Assembly: GCF_014196765.1 (NCBI RefSeq) | Contig: NZ_JACIEE010000006.1 | Span: forward strand, 296,963-360,962 | DNA length: 64,000 nt | Reading direction: 5' to 3' | Source of the DNA: Mycoplana azooxidifex | Lineage (GTDB): Bacteria > Pseudomonadota > Alphaproteobacteria > Rhizobiales > Rhizobiaceae | Shown here: positions 42,428 to 49,653 of the stretch, piece after piece | Position numbering within the stretch: position 1 is the stretch's first letter | How the letters are laid out: each line of letters opens with the position of its first letter | Made by a program: the position numbers and the translations under genes | Notes under the pieces: generated by a model | What the model was told of the DNA's origin: nothing | The model's input: the letters and a program-made list of their open reading frames with translations, nothing else | Databases searched by the model: none

Positions 42428-42759
42428 TTTGGTCTCCTTTGTGACTGGCAGGGCCGACGAACGTCCAGAGGCGAACCGTGCCATGCACAATCCCCCACAG
42501 ACGCCCGCTGGCGCGCTTGCCGTGATTTTGTGTTGCTTCGTTGCTTCCTGCGCCTTTAAAAAGAAGCGCACTGGTGGCCAAACTCGCCGCTTGTGGGTGT
42601 CTCTGGGGATGTTGCTAAACTGCAACACTGCGCCCCGTAATTCAGGCGACGGGACCACTCCAGCCGCCTAAAACTTCCCATTTTGCAGGCGTGTACGAAA
42701 AGGCCCCCCGCCGGTCCCCCGACAGGCTTCATTCCCGCACTTTATCAAGCCCCCCCCTT
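42428..42759. other. Spacer in the leftward operon, no supported gene
   Basis: About 330 nt between two small minus-strand genes, with runs of C near 42750. A plus-strand frame from the ATG at 42482 ends in a lipobox-like start but has no clear ribosome site. Nothing else stands out. Confidence 0.4.
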
Positions 42760-42957
42760 CTAGGCAGTCCGGCCGGCCCTTGCCTTCTCTACAGCGAGAT
42801 CGACCATCTCGCGGATCGCCATCGCCTCAGGATCGTCCGAGACGACGCCGGCCCTTGCTCTCTCAATCGCTAGCCGTACCATGCCGTCTATGGTTTCAGG
42901 GCTCAGCGCCTCTTCAGGCTCCGGGCAGTGATATGCGTTGCTTTCCCTGTCTGTCAT
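42760..42957 (-). CDS. Small acidic hypothetical protein
   Basis: 65 residues, with AAAGGAGG 6 nt before the ATG, one of the best ribosome sites in the element. Two similar helices: GMVRLAIERARAGVVSDDPE and REMVDLAVEKARAG, an internal duplication of the VxLAxExARAG type. Function unknown. Confidence 0.65.
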   Translation of the reverse strand: MTDRESNAYHCPEPEEALSPETIDGMVRLAIERARAGVVSDDPEAMAIREMVDLAVEKARAGRTA

Positions 42958-43041
42958 TCGTGTCCTCCTTTTGTTGAATTGCGGATCGTATGGAAAGCGG
43001 GCCGCCGGCCGTCAGGCCGTCAGCGCCTTCAGTTGCACCAG

Positions 43042-43383
43042 TCATGCCGCCGCCTGCGCCTTGCGATCCGCGTTCGCGATCATACGCGAGTAATCCCGAC
43101 GGGGGACCGCCTTCAGCCGCTCAGCCGCAAGGCGCGCATCAATGCGCCGGACAAGTGCATCGATGGTTCCGTACCGATGGACAAACTTATTCCATTCCTT
43201 CGCAAGCACCTTGTAGGGCGTATCTTCAATCGCTAGCCCGACGCGCTTAGATGACGTGGACAAGACGTAGTAATGCCCGACGCGCTCCAGCGTTGCGAAC
43301 TCGCACACGTGCACACGCCATCTCCAATGCACCTTGTCGAAGGCTTCTATCGTGAGGAATTCTCCCTCAATCAGTTTTCCCAT
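43042..43383 (-). CDS. Hypothetical protein near the putative origin
   Basis: 113 residues from the ATG at 43383 (MGKLIEGEFLTIEAFDKVHW), with AAGGAG 8 nt upstream; an ATG seven codons earlier is less good. Mixed alpha-beta start, then a basic helical C-terminus (RRIDARLAAERLKAVPRRDY). It lies just left of the iteron cluster. Possibly a DNA-binding or replication-control protein, by position only. Confidence 0.6.
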   Translation of the reverse strand: MGKLIEGEFLTIEAFDKVHWRWRVHVCEFATLERVGHYYVLSTSSKRVGLAIEDTPYKVLAKEWNKFVHRYGTIDALVRRIDARLAAERLKAVPRRDYSRMIANADRKAQAAA

Positions 43384-43440
43384 GGTCAATCTCCTTCTCC
43401 TCATTGTTCGCCACCACGCTCGTCGTCGTCACGTCATCTC

Positions 43441-43545
43441 CCCATTAGGTAATGGGGGATGACGAGTGACGAGATGACGAGGGCTAGCAGGGGTCAAAAC
43501 GTCATCTCGTCATGCTACTCGTCATTTGACGAGGGCGATGACGAG
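43441..43545. repeat. Iteron-like TGACGAG cluster, candidate replication origin
   Basis: TGACGAG at 43460, 43467, 43475, 43527 and 43539, and its complement CTCGTCA at 43506 and 43518: seven copies in 86 nt. A dyad CCCATTaggtAATGGG lies at 43441-43456. The cluster overlaps the last codons of the RepA-like gene and extends beyond it, as origins of phage satellites and iteron replicons do beside their initiator genes. Confidence 0.65.
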
Positions 43546-44834
43546 TGCGCGAATGCACCCAAGCGAATTGGTTCATCTGTTATGATTGACAGCCTCATAA
43601 GCCTGTCATCGATCTCTAATCCGTCGTGCATCGCGAGCGCCTTAAGTGCCCGATCCCAGCACTTCCTTGCGTTCGACCCCGCGCCGGCATCCCGCAGAAA
43701 GACCTGATATGCGCCTTCCGTCGTCGCATCGTATGCGTGGCGACCGTCGGGCATCTGGACTTCCTTGCACTCTGCAATCGCTGTCCGCCTGATAGCTTGC
43801 AGGGCCGGCAGTTCGTACTCCCCGCGCTTGCGCTTTGCCCGCTTCGCTTCCACCCGTTGCGCCACCACTTCCGCCGCCCGCTCTTCCCGCCCGTTCGGGT
43901 TGAAGTGCAATATCAGGGTTGTTAGAGGCTTTCCGTTCGCCTTCATGCCAACCTTGATGGACTTGGTTTCGATATCCGCGATGTAGCCGGTTTCGCCGTC
44001 GCGGCTCTTCTCGTGGAACATCTGGCGGCGCGAAACGTGGCCGTCCCGCTTTTCCACCTTGATGCCGATAACGCTATCCATGGCCGCAGGCGCAGAAGAC
44101 GAACCGCGCCAAAGGTTCAACGTCTCGCCTTTGTTGTGCGCGCCGTCGCCAGATTTGCCACTGTGATGCACGATGATAGCGGCAATGCCGAGCGTGTCCG
44201 CGATGTCCTTCAGGTGCCGAAGTGCCACGCTCCAGCCGTTTGCGTCGTTTTCATCCATGACCATGCCCGACGCATGCACCGTGTCGATGGCGCAGGCGAC
44301 AAGCGGCAGACCGTACTTCTCGACGCAATGGCGATGCATCTTGACGAGCGTAGCCTTAAGCCGGTTCCAGCCGTTCTCCGTGTCGAGCGGTGGTGGGTTC
44401 CTAACCGGAAAGAATGGCTTTCCGTCCAGCGCCGGGCCGTACTTCTCGCGAAGCCCCTTCCATCGTGCATCAATGGTGCCGGATGCCTCATATGCGAGGT
44501 ACGCGAAGCCACCTTGCCGCATGACGTCCCGGGCGGCGAATTCGGTTTTCGTCACCACTGCCGCCGCGAGGTCGCCAACGGCGAATGTCTTGCCAGAGCC
44601 CGAAGGTCCGACAATCCCAACGCGTCCAACTTGTGGGATTAGCTCGTCTACAAGGTCGAGGCGCACCGGAAGCGGTTTCGTCGCATCTAGGCCGTCATCG
44701 AATTCGACGGCTAGCGCGTCCTCGCCAGGATCAAATGCAAAGGTAGGCAGTTCGTCGGCAGGTTCTAGGCTTTCAGGGGCGTCCTCGTGACAAGCGACGG
44801 ACAAACTCCCGCGCTTGTAAGAGAATGGCGCCAC
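43515..44834 (-). CDS. RepA-like AAA-family replication ATPase
   Basis: 439 residues from a GTG start one base past the AlpA-like stop. Walker A GPSGSGKT (76-83), Walker B-like PLVACAIDTVHA and sensor-type AIIVHHSGKSGDGAHN, in the order of RepA/RSF1010-type hexameric helicases (AAA_25). The C-terminal third (EYELPALQAIRRTAIAECKE onward) may be a winged-helix DNA-binding part. It would replicate the excised element from the adjacent iterons, or load a host helicase. Such proteins are common in phage satellites and small integrative elements. Confidence 0.85.
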   Translation of the reverse strand: MAPFSYKRGSLSVACHEDAPESLEPADELPTFAFDPGEDALAVEFDDGLDATKPLPVRLDLVDELIPQVGRVGIVGPSGSGKTFAVGDLAAAVVTKTEFAARDVMRQGGFAYLAYEASGTIDARWKGLREKYGPALDGKPFFPVRNPPPLDTENGWNRLKATLVKMHRHCVEKYGLPLVACAIDTVHASGMVMDENDANGWSVALRHLKDIADTLGIAAIIVHHSGKSGDGAHNKGETLNLWRGSSSAPAAMDSVIGIKVEKRDGHVSRRQMFHEKSRDGETGYIADIETKSIKVGMKANGKPLTTLILHFNPNGREERAAEVVAQRVEAKRAKRKRGEYELPALQAIRRTAIAECKEVQMPDGRHAYDATTEGAYQVFLRDAGAGSNARKCWDRALKALAMHDGLEIDDRLMRLSIITDEPIRLGAFAHSSSPSSNDE

Positions 44835-44835
44835 G

Positions 44836-45021
44836 TCAAGCCGCCGCTTCCAGCGACTCCAGCCAGCTTGCGAGCTTGGCCTTGCGGATGGCTACGGTGC
44901 CGCCTATCTTGATCGTTGGGATAGTGCCGGCCTCGATCATCGCATAGACCTTGCGGCGGGGGATGCTGAGGGCAGAGGCAATAGCGGCAGCGCCGCACAG
45001 CAGTTCGCAATTGTCGTTCAT
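44836..45021 (-). CDS. AlpA-like excisionase/HTH protein
   Basis: 61 residues, with AAAGGAG 7 nt before the ATG. A winged HTH of the AlpA/Xis type: AAAIASALSIPRRKVYAMIE, then AGTIPTIKIGGTVAIRKAKL. Members control integrase direction or activate element genes. It is divergent from the integrase gene and first in the leftward operon with rep, the usual layout for regulated excision and replication. Confidence 0.85.
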   Translation of the reverse strand: MNDNCELLCGAAAIASALSIPRRKVYAMIEAGTIPTIKIGGTVAIRKAKLASWLESLEAAA

Positions 45022-45392
45022 TCGTAGCTCCTTTTCGTCTGGCGTCGTCTCCTTCCCGGTTTGTCCCGGTGATGCTCATGTAATACGCCTTTTCCGGAGA
45101 ACAAGTGTTTGTTTCTGCTCCGCTTTTTATCATCTGCAATATTCAGCGATTGAGTCAGTCTGTTGATTTCATGAGCGGATTTCGACGGATGTGCCCGGCC
45201 TAAGCACGTATATTAGCGATAATTGACACTCCATCTATTTGATATTGCTTGCGAAAAAGATGTGTCCGATTTGCCATCCCGCCAAAAAGCGGGCCGTCGG
45301 CCGGGCACGGCCGCATAGCCTTAGACGGTTGACAGGCTGCGAGGGACGGAGCTAAGCCCATTTCAGACCAACTGATTTATGGAGCATTAGCG
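45022..45392. other. Divergent control region between alpA-like and int
   Basis: About 370 nt, A+T-rich in the middle (45110-45260), then a GC-rich hairpin-prone segment (CCGTCGGCCGGGCACGGCCG near 45295). Promoters for both directions and excisionase-binding sites are expected here. I cannot mark them individually. Confidence 0.45.
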
Positions 45393-46523
45393 GTGGCTAC
45401 AATTAAAAAGCGGATTTGGACGACTGCCAAGGGACAGAGCGAAGCATGGGTGCTGGCTTACACCGACCGCGCCGGCAAGCGGCACAAGGAGCAGTTCTCT
45501 AGCCTGCCGCTGGCAAACACACGCCGTATTGAGGTTGAGGGCAAGATTGACACCAATGCATTCCGAGCCGAAGCCAAGAGCGCTACTGTCGGCGACGTAA
45601 TCGACGCCTATCACAAGGGAATGCTTGCCGAGCTTGCAAAAAGGGAAGTCACGCAAATGCACGTGGTCAACACGGCCGGGCTACTCAATAAGCATGTGCG
45701 CCCGGTTCTCGGCCACTTCAAAATTATGGACGTGCTGCCGGGTGACGTGAAGGGCCTATCCGAAGACATGAAAGCGGCCGGCGTTGGCATTCCGACTGTG
45801 CGCCGCACCGTGGGGGCCTTGAAGCGCTGCTTTGACCATGCCCGCATCGCCAGCCTGACAGGAGATAATCCCGCTAAAGACATCAGTGTGAAAGCGGCCC
45901 GCGCATCTGGCAACTCCCGCGTCACCCCGCCGACCAAGGAACAATATGATGCGCTGGTTGCCGCCGCCGACAGTATCCGGCCCGCAAACACCAATCAGCC
46001 GGGCTCGCTAACCCTTCGCATTCAATTCGCCGGACGGACCGGCCTACGCGCTTCTGAGCTCTGGGCCTTGCGCTGGCGCAATATCAACTTCAAGCGCGCG
46101 CTGGTGTCTGTCTCTGCGCGCGTGGATGCCTATGCAGGTGTTGAGGACGTGACCAAGACGCAAGCCGGTGAGCGCGACATAGACCTAGCTGACGAGCTTG
46201 TCGAAGCTTTGCAGGCGTGGCGCGAGGCGACGGCATTCGGCGCGGATGACGACTTCGTTTTCCCTGACAGCAAGGGTGGCACTGTTAGCCACACCAACTT
46301 CACGAAACGTGAGTGGGCCAAGGTGAAGAAGGCGGCTGGCGTTGATATAGGCTGGCACGCCCTGAGACACTTCGCAATCTCGGTTTGGATTGAGACCGGA
46401 TTCTCTCATAAGGAAGTGCAGGGCCTCGCCGGGCATAGCTCTATCAACGTGACAACGACGCGCTACGGGCATCTATTCGCATCCGATGACCGCCGCGCCC
46501 GCATGAACAAAATCGGCCTTTAA
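45393..46523 (+). CDS. Tyrosine site-specific recombinase (integrase)
   Basis: 376 residues from a GTG start with GGAG about 9 nt upstream. The N-terminus is an arm-binding-like domain, then a SAM-like core-binding domain (VGDVIDAYHKGMLAELAKRE). The catalytic domain has all active residues: R219 (GRTGLRASELW), K255 (TKTQAGERDI), H322 and R325 (WHALRHF), H348 (GLAGHSS) and Y358 (TTTRYGHLF). It is transcribed toward the right end and stops about 104 nt before the att core. It should recombine the 46-bp tRNA-Lys repeats. Confidence 0.96.
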   Translation: MATIKKRIWTTAKGQSEAWVLAYTDRAGKRHKEQFSSLPLANTRRIEVEGKIDTNAFRAEAKSATVGDVIDAYHKGMLAELAKREVTQMHVVNTAGLLNKHVRPVLGHFKIMDVLPGDVKGLSEDMKAAGVGIPTVRRTVGALKRCFDHARIASLTGDNPAKDISVKAARASGNSRVTPPTKEQYDALVAAADSIRPANTNQPGSLTLRIQFAGRTGLRASELWALRWRNINFKRALVSVSARVDAYAGVEDVTKTQAGERDIDLADELVEALQAWREATAFGADDDFVFPDSKGGTVSHTNFTKREWAKVKKAAGVDIGWHALRHFAISVWIETGFSHKEVQGLAGHSSINVTTTRYGHLFASDDRRARMNKIGL

Positions 46524-46568
46524 CTGGGCCTTTCCCGATCCTTCCCAAGTCTTCAAAAAACCTCCGAT

Positions 46569-46586
46569 TGGCGCAAATTTGGCGCA
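46569..46586. repeat. Right integrase arm-type repeats
   Basis: TGGCGCA at 46569 and 46580, 11 nt apart, each followed by AA, matching the left-end heptamers. They lie 42-59 nt inside the right att core. Confidence 0.6.
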
Positions 46587-46627
46587 AATCCACCGCAACA
46601 GACTGAAAATCAGGACTTGGCAAAATC

Positions 46628-46673
46628 CTTTTAATCAGTAGGTCCAGGGTTCGAATCCCTGCGCGCTCACCAA
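46628..46673 (+). repeat. Right attachment-site repeat (attR core)
   Basis: A perfect 46-bp copy of 30960-31005 (3' half of tRNA-Lys with CCA). It lacks the 5' half, so it is not a tRNA gene. The chromosome resumes here; about 300 nt without a recognisable gene follow before NAD kinase. Confidence 0.95.
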
Positions 46674-46971
46674 TTAAATCATGTATTTCGACGCAAGACT
46701 TTATGCTTTACTTCAGGATCGGCTCCAGCCTTTCCGACATGCCTAATGTCATTCTTGCCGCAACTGCCCGAATGGAATCCGGGGGACCCGTGCCGACCGC
46801 CGCTTCGCCGGCCGTCCGGCAAGCGCCTGAAAATTATGATGCGCTTGCCGGCGAGGCATGCCAAAAAGGCGGGCCTGCAGGCGTGCTCCTGCCGGCGCCG
46901 GCCGTGGAGCGGACGGCCGGGCAAGGACAAGGCAGGCAGGACAGTCGGGCAGGAAGGCAGAAGCACAGAAG

Positions 46972-47745
46972 ATGAGCCGCAAGATACGATCGCTATCGTT
47001 CGTCGCCTCGCCGGCACCGGAGGCGGAGCAGGCCCGGGGCGAACTGGTCGAACGCTATGGAGATGCCCCACCGGACGAGGCCGACGTGATCGTCGCGCTT
47101 GGCGGCGACGGGTTCATGCTGCAGACCCTGCACACGACCATGAACTCCGGCAAGATGGTCTACGGCATGAACCGCGGTTCGATCGGCTTCCTGATGAACC
47201 GCTTCAGCCTGGCGGACCTGCCTGCCCGCATCGAACGGGCGGTGGCCAATATCTGCCGGCCCCTCGAAATGCGCACGGTCGATGCCGACGGCCATGTCAG
47301 CGATGCGCTCGCGATCAACGAGGTCTATCTGTTCCGCCAGTCCTATCAGGCGGCCAAGCTCAAGGTCGCCATCGACGGCCGGACGCGACTGCAGGAACTG
47401 ATCTGCGACGGCCTGCTGCTGGCGACGCCTGCCGGATCGACCGCCTACAACCTGTCGGCGCACGGCCCGATCCTGCCGCTGGAGGCGCCGCTGCTGGCCT
47501 TGACGCCGGTCAGCCCGTTCCGGCCGCGGCGGTGGCGCGGGGCGCTCCTGCCGAACCATGTCACCGTCGACATCGAGATCCTCGAACCCGAGAAGCGGCC
47601 CGTCAACGCCGTTGCCGACTACACCGAGATCAAGTCGGTGCGCTCCGTGCGGATCGCCCAGTCGGAGAGCTCGACCGCCATCATCCTCTCCGACCCCGAC
47701 CACTCATGGTCGGAGCGCATCCTGTCCGAGCAGTTCCAGTACTAG
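46972..47745 (+). CDS. nadK: NAD kinase
   Basis: 257 residues from the ATG at 46972 (MSRKIRSLSFVASPAPEAEQ), preceded by a purine-rich AGAAG. Phosphorylates NAD to NADP in the cytoplasm. Diagnostic motifs are ALGGDGFML (GGDG, phosphate binding), INEVYLFRQS (NE) and LLATPAGSTAYNLSA. The length is typical of the short alphaproteobacterial form. First chromosomal gene right of the element. Confidence 0.96.
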   Translation: MSRKIRSLSFVASPAPEAEQARGELVERYGDAPPDEADVIVALGGDGFMLQTLHTTMNSGKMVYGMNRGSIGFLMNRFSLADLPARIERAVANICRPLEMRTVDADGHVSDALAINEVYLFRQSYQAAKLKVAIDGRTRLQELICDGLLLATPAGSTAYNLSAHGPILPLEAPLLALTPVSPFRPRRWRGALLPNHVTVDIEILEPEKRPVNAVADYTEIKSVRSVRIAQSESSTAIILSDPDHSWSERILSEQFQY

Positions 47746-47791
47746 CCCGGATCGTTTGCTCAGGAGCAGCTAGGCACGAAAGGTGCAACCG

Positions 47792-48283
47792 ATGTCCCGT
47801 CCCTCACTTGCTGTCATCGCTCTCGTGGCCCTGCTTGCCATGGCCCCTGCCGCCGTGGCGCAGGAACCCTCCCCGCTGCCTGCCAACGTGACCTTCGCCG
47901 TCAGCACAGGCTACTGGGAGGAACAGGCGGGCGACCAGGACGGATCAGACGCTGCGGCGCCCGACGCATCGGCGGTCAGACGGGGCTACTACAAGCTGTA
48001 CTCGCTGCGCCAGCCGGATGGCACCGCGCAGATCCACCTGCAACGGATCGAGGCGACGCCCGAAGGGCCGGCGATCGCCTCGTCGACGGAACTGGAGGAG
48101 TTCTCCGCGATGAAGGCCTATGTCACCGATATCCGGCCGGAGAGCTCGGACGGCGTCAAGGGCCAGCCGGGCATGTTCGCCACCATCCACCTCAAGACGG
48201 ACCCACAGGCGGCGGAATCAACCGCCTGGACGGTGCTGATCGACGATCTCGGCGAACTGAAGGTCGAAAAGGCCAGCAACTGA
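47792..48283 (+). CDS. Exported hypothetical protein
   Basis: 163 residues from the ATG at 47792 with AAAGG 8 nt upstream. Signal peptide SLAVIALVALLAMAPAAVAQ, so periplasmic. The mature part appears beta-rich: NVTFAVSTGYWEEQAGDQDG, YYKLYSLRQPDGTAQIHLQR, AYVTDIRPESSDGVKGQPGM. No catalytic motif recognised. Conserved position after NAD kinase suggests a genuine rhizobial gene. A terminator follows. Confidence 0.8.
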   Translation: MSRPSLAVIALVALLAMAPAAVAQEPSPLPANVTFAVSTGYWEEQAGDQDGSDAAAPDASAVRRGYYKLYSLRQPDGTAQIHLQRIEATPEGPAIASSTELEEFSAMKAYVTDIRPESSDGVKGQPGMFATIHLKTDPQAAESTAWTVLIDDLGELKVEKASN

Positions 48284-48351
48284 CGGGGCATGGGCGCGCT
48301 CGTGCAGGCGGGAGGCGCGGGACAACGGGCGCGCTGAAACCGCGCGGCAAG

Positions 48352-48377
48352 CGACGGCGCCTAGCGGCGCCGTCGTT
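48352..48377 (+). terminator. Intrinsic terminator between the exported protein gene and prfB
   Basis: Perfect 10-bp stem CGACGGCGCC / GGCGCCGTCG with a 4-nt loop, followed by TTATT on the plus strand. It lies 69 nt after the stop at 48283 and can serve both convergent genes. Confidence 0.75.
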
Positions 48378-48398
48378 ATTGATGGACCGGTACGGCCG

Positions 48399-49530
48399 TC
48401 AGGCCAGGTCGTCGACGACCGCGTCGGCGCCGCCGCTTACCCGGTGGGCGAGTGCGGCCTCCATGAACTCGTTGAGTTCGCCGTCGAGGACGTCCGAGGG
48501 CGCCGTGCTTTCGACGCCGGTGCGCAGGTCCTTCACCAACTGGTAGGGCTGCAGGACGTAGGAGCGGATCTGGTGGCCCCAGCCGATCTCGGACTTCGAC
48601 GCGGCCTCGGCATTGGCGGCCTCCTCGCGCTTCTTCAGCTCGGCCTCGTAGAGGCGGGCGCGCAGCATGTCCCAGGCCTTGGCCCGGTTCTTGTGCTGCG
48701 AGCGTTCCTGCTGGCAGGCGACGACGATGCCGGAGGGCATGTGCGTGATGCGCACCGCCGAATCGGTCGTGTTGACGTGCTGGCCGCCTGCACCCGACGA
48801 ACGGTAGGTGTCGATGCGGCAATCGCTCTCGTTGATCTCGATGTTGATCGAGTCGTCGATGACCGGATAGACCCAGATCGACGAGAACGAGGTGTGACGG
48901 CGGGCGTTGCTGTCGTAGGGCGAGATGCGCACCAGCCGGTGCACGCCCGATTCGGTCTTCATCCAGCCATAGGCATTGTGGCCCTTGACGAGGATCGTCG
49001 CGGACTTGATGCCGGCCTCTTCGCCGTCGTGGATCTCGAGCAGCTCGACCTTGAAGCCCTGGCGCTCGGCCCAGCGGGTGTACATGCGAAGCAGCATGTT
49101 GGCCCAGTCCTGGCTCTCGGTGCCGCCGGCGCCGGAATGCACTTCGACATAGGTGTCGTTACCGTCGGCCTCGCCGGACAGCATCGCCTCCACCTGGCGA
49201 CGGTTGGCCTCGTTTCGCAGTTCCTTGAGGGCGCCCTCGGCATCCTTGACGATGTCGGCGTCGCCTTCTTCCTCACCGAGCTCGATCAGCTCGATGTTGT
49301 CCCTCAGCTGCTGCTCGAGCGCGCGCAGGCCGTTGATGCCGTCGTCCAGATGCTGGCGCTCGCGCATCAGCTTCTGCGCTTCGGTGGCGTCGTTCCAGAG
49401 GTTCGGGTCCTCTGCCTTGTTGTTCAACCAGTCCAGTCGTCTTACCGCCTGGTCCCAGTCAAAGATGCCTCCTCAGCAGGCTTATGGCCTGCTTGATTTC
49501 GTCGACTACGTTCTCGATTTCCGCGCGCAT
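48399..49530 (-). CDS. prfB: Peptide chain release factor 2, with programmed +1 frameshift
   Basis: Release factor for UGA and UAA stops. Translation starts at the ATG at 49530 and runs 23 codons ([20 protein letters not shown]) to CTT followed by an in-frame TGA at 49461-49459. Skipping one base (49461) continues as D-W-D-Q-A and gives 376 residues in all. The main frame has the GGQ loop region ([20 protein letters not shown]) and the codon-recognition SPF-type region. Family length fits only with the frameshift. Low RF2 slows UGA reading and so favours the shift: autoregulation. Confidence 0.96.
49459..49473 (-). promoter_or_regulatory. prfB programmed frameshift signal
   Basis: On the minus strand, AGGAGG (49473-49468), a 3-nt spacer and the slippery CTT-TGA-C (49464-49458). 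The internal Shine-Dalgarno at this short distance, the CUU codon and UGA followed by C are exactly the classic RF2 frameshift signal. Confidence 0.95.
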
Positions 49531-49593
49531 ATCCGTTTTCTTCTGTGGTTTGCGAGTTGGCCCGTGAGATAGTCACATGGCCGAAAGATGTAA

Positions 49594-49619
49594 AGGCGGG
49601 CGTCGGAGAACGCCCGCCT
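49594..49619 (-). terminator. Terminator after the PBP1a gene
   Basis: Perfect 9-bp stem AGGCGGGCG / CGCCCGCCT with an 8-nt loop, about 35 nt after the PBP1a stop. On the minus strand it is followed by TTACATCTTT, and on the plus strand by TTTTC. It separates this gene from prfB, so prfB needs its own promoter in the roughly 60 nt between. Confidence 0.75.
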
Positions 49620-49653
49620 TTTTCATCCTGCGTGTCCAGTCAGTACCGGCTGA

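Larger units (their letters stand above)
30960..46673. mobile_element. Integrated element in tRNA-Lys, about 15.7 kb (PICI-like satellite or island)
   Basis: Bounded by a 46-bp direct repeat of the tRNA 3' half, with an integrase next to the right end. Between them lie an AlpA-like excisionase, a RepA-like ATPase with iterons, small early-type genes, and accessory cargo: a PurZ-like kinase fusion, an HD hydrolase, DUF7002-like, ATP-grasp-like, UvrD-like and HEPN-motif proteins, and a Cys-rich repeat protein. No capsid, tail, terminase, relaxase or conjugation genes are visible. Base composition is noticeably richer in A+T than the flanks, especially at 33340-38330. The int, alpA, rep and ori order matches Gram-negative phage satellites; this classification is inferred. 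Confidence 0.93.

Noticed and set aside
42482-42671. Plus-strand lipoprotein-like frame (lipobox VASC)
   Set aside because: No clear ribosome site, placed opposite a leftward operon, and the sequence after the lipobox looks random.
43441-43545. CRISPR array reading of the TGACGAG repeats
   Set aside because: Repeat unit is only 7 nt, spacing is irregular, orientations are mixed and there are no cas genes; iterons fit better.
46620-46673. Second tRNA-Lys gene at the right end of the element
   Set aside because: Only the 3' half is present; the 5' acceptor and D-arm are missing, so it is the att repeat.
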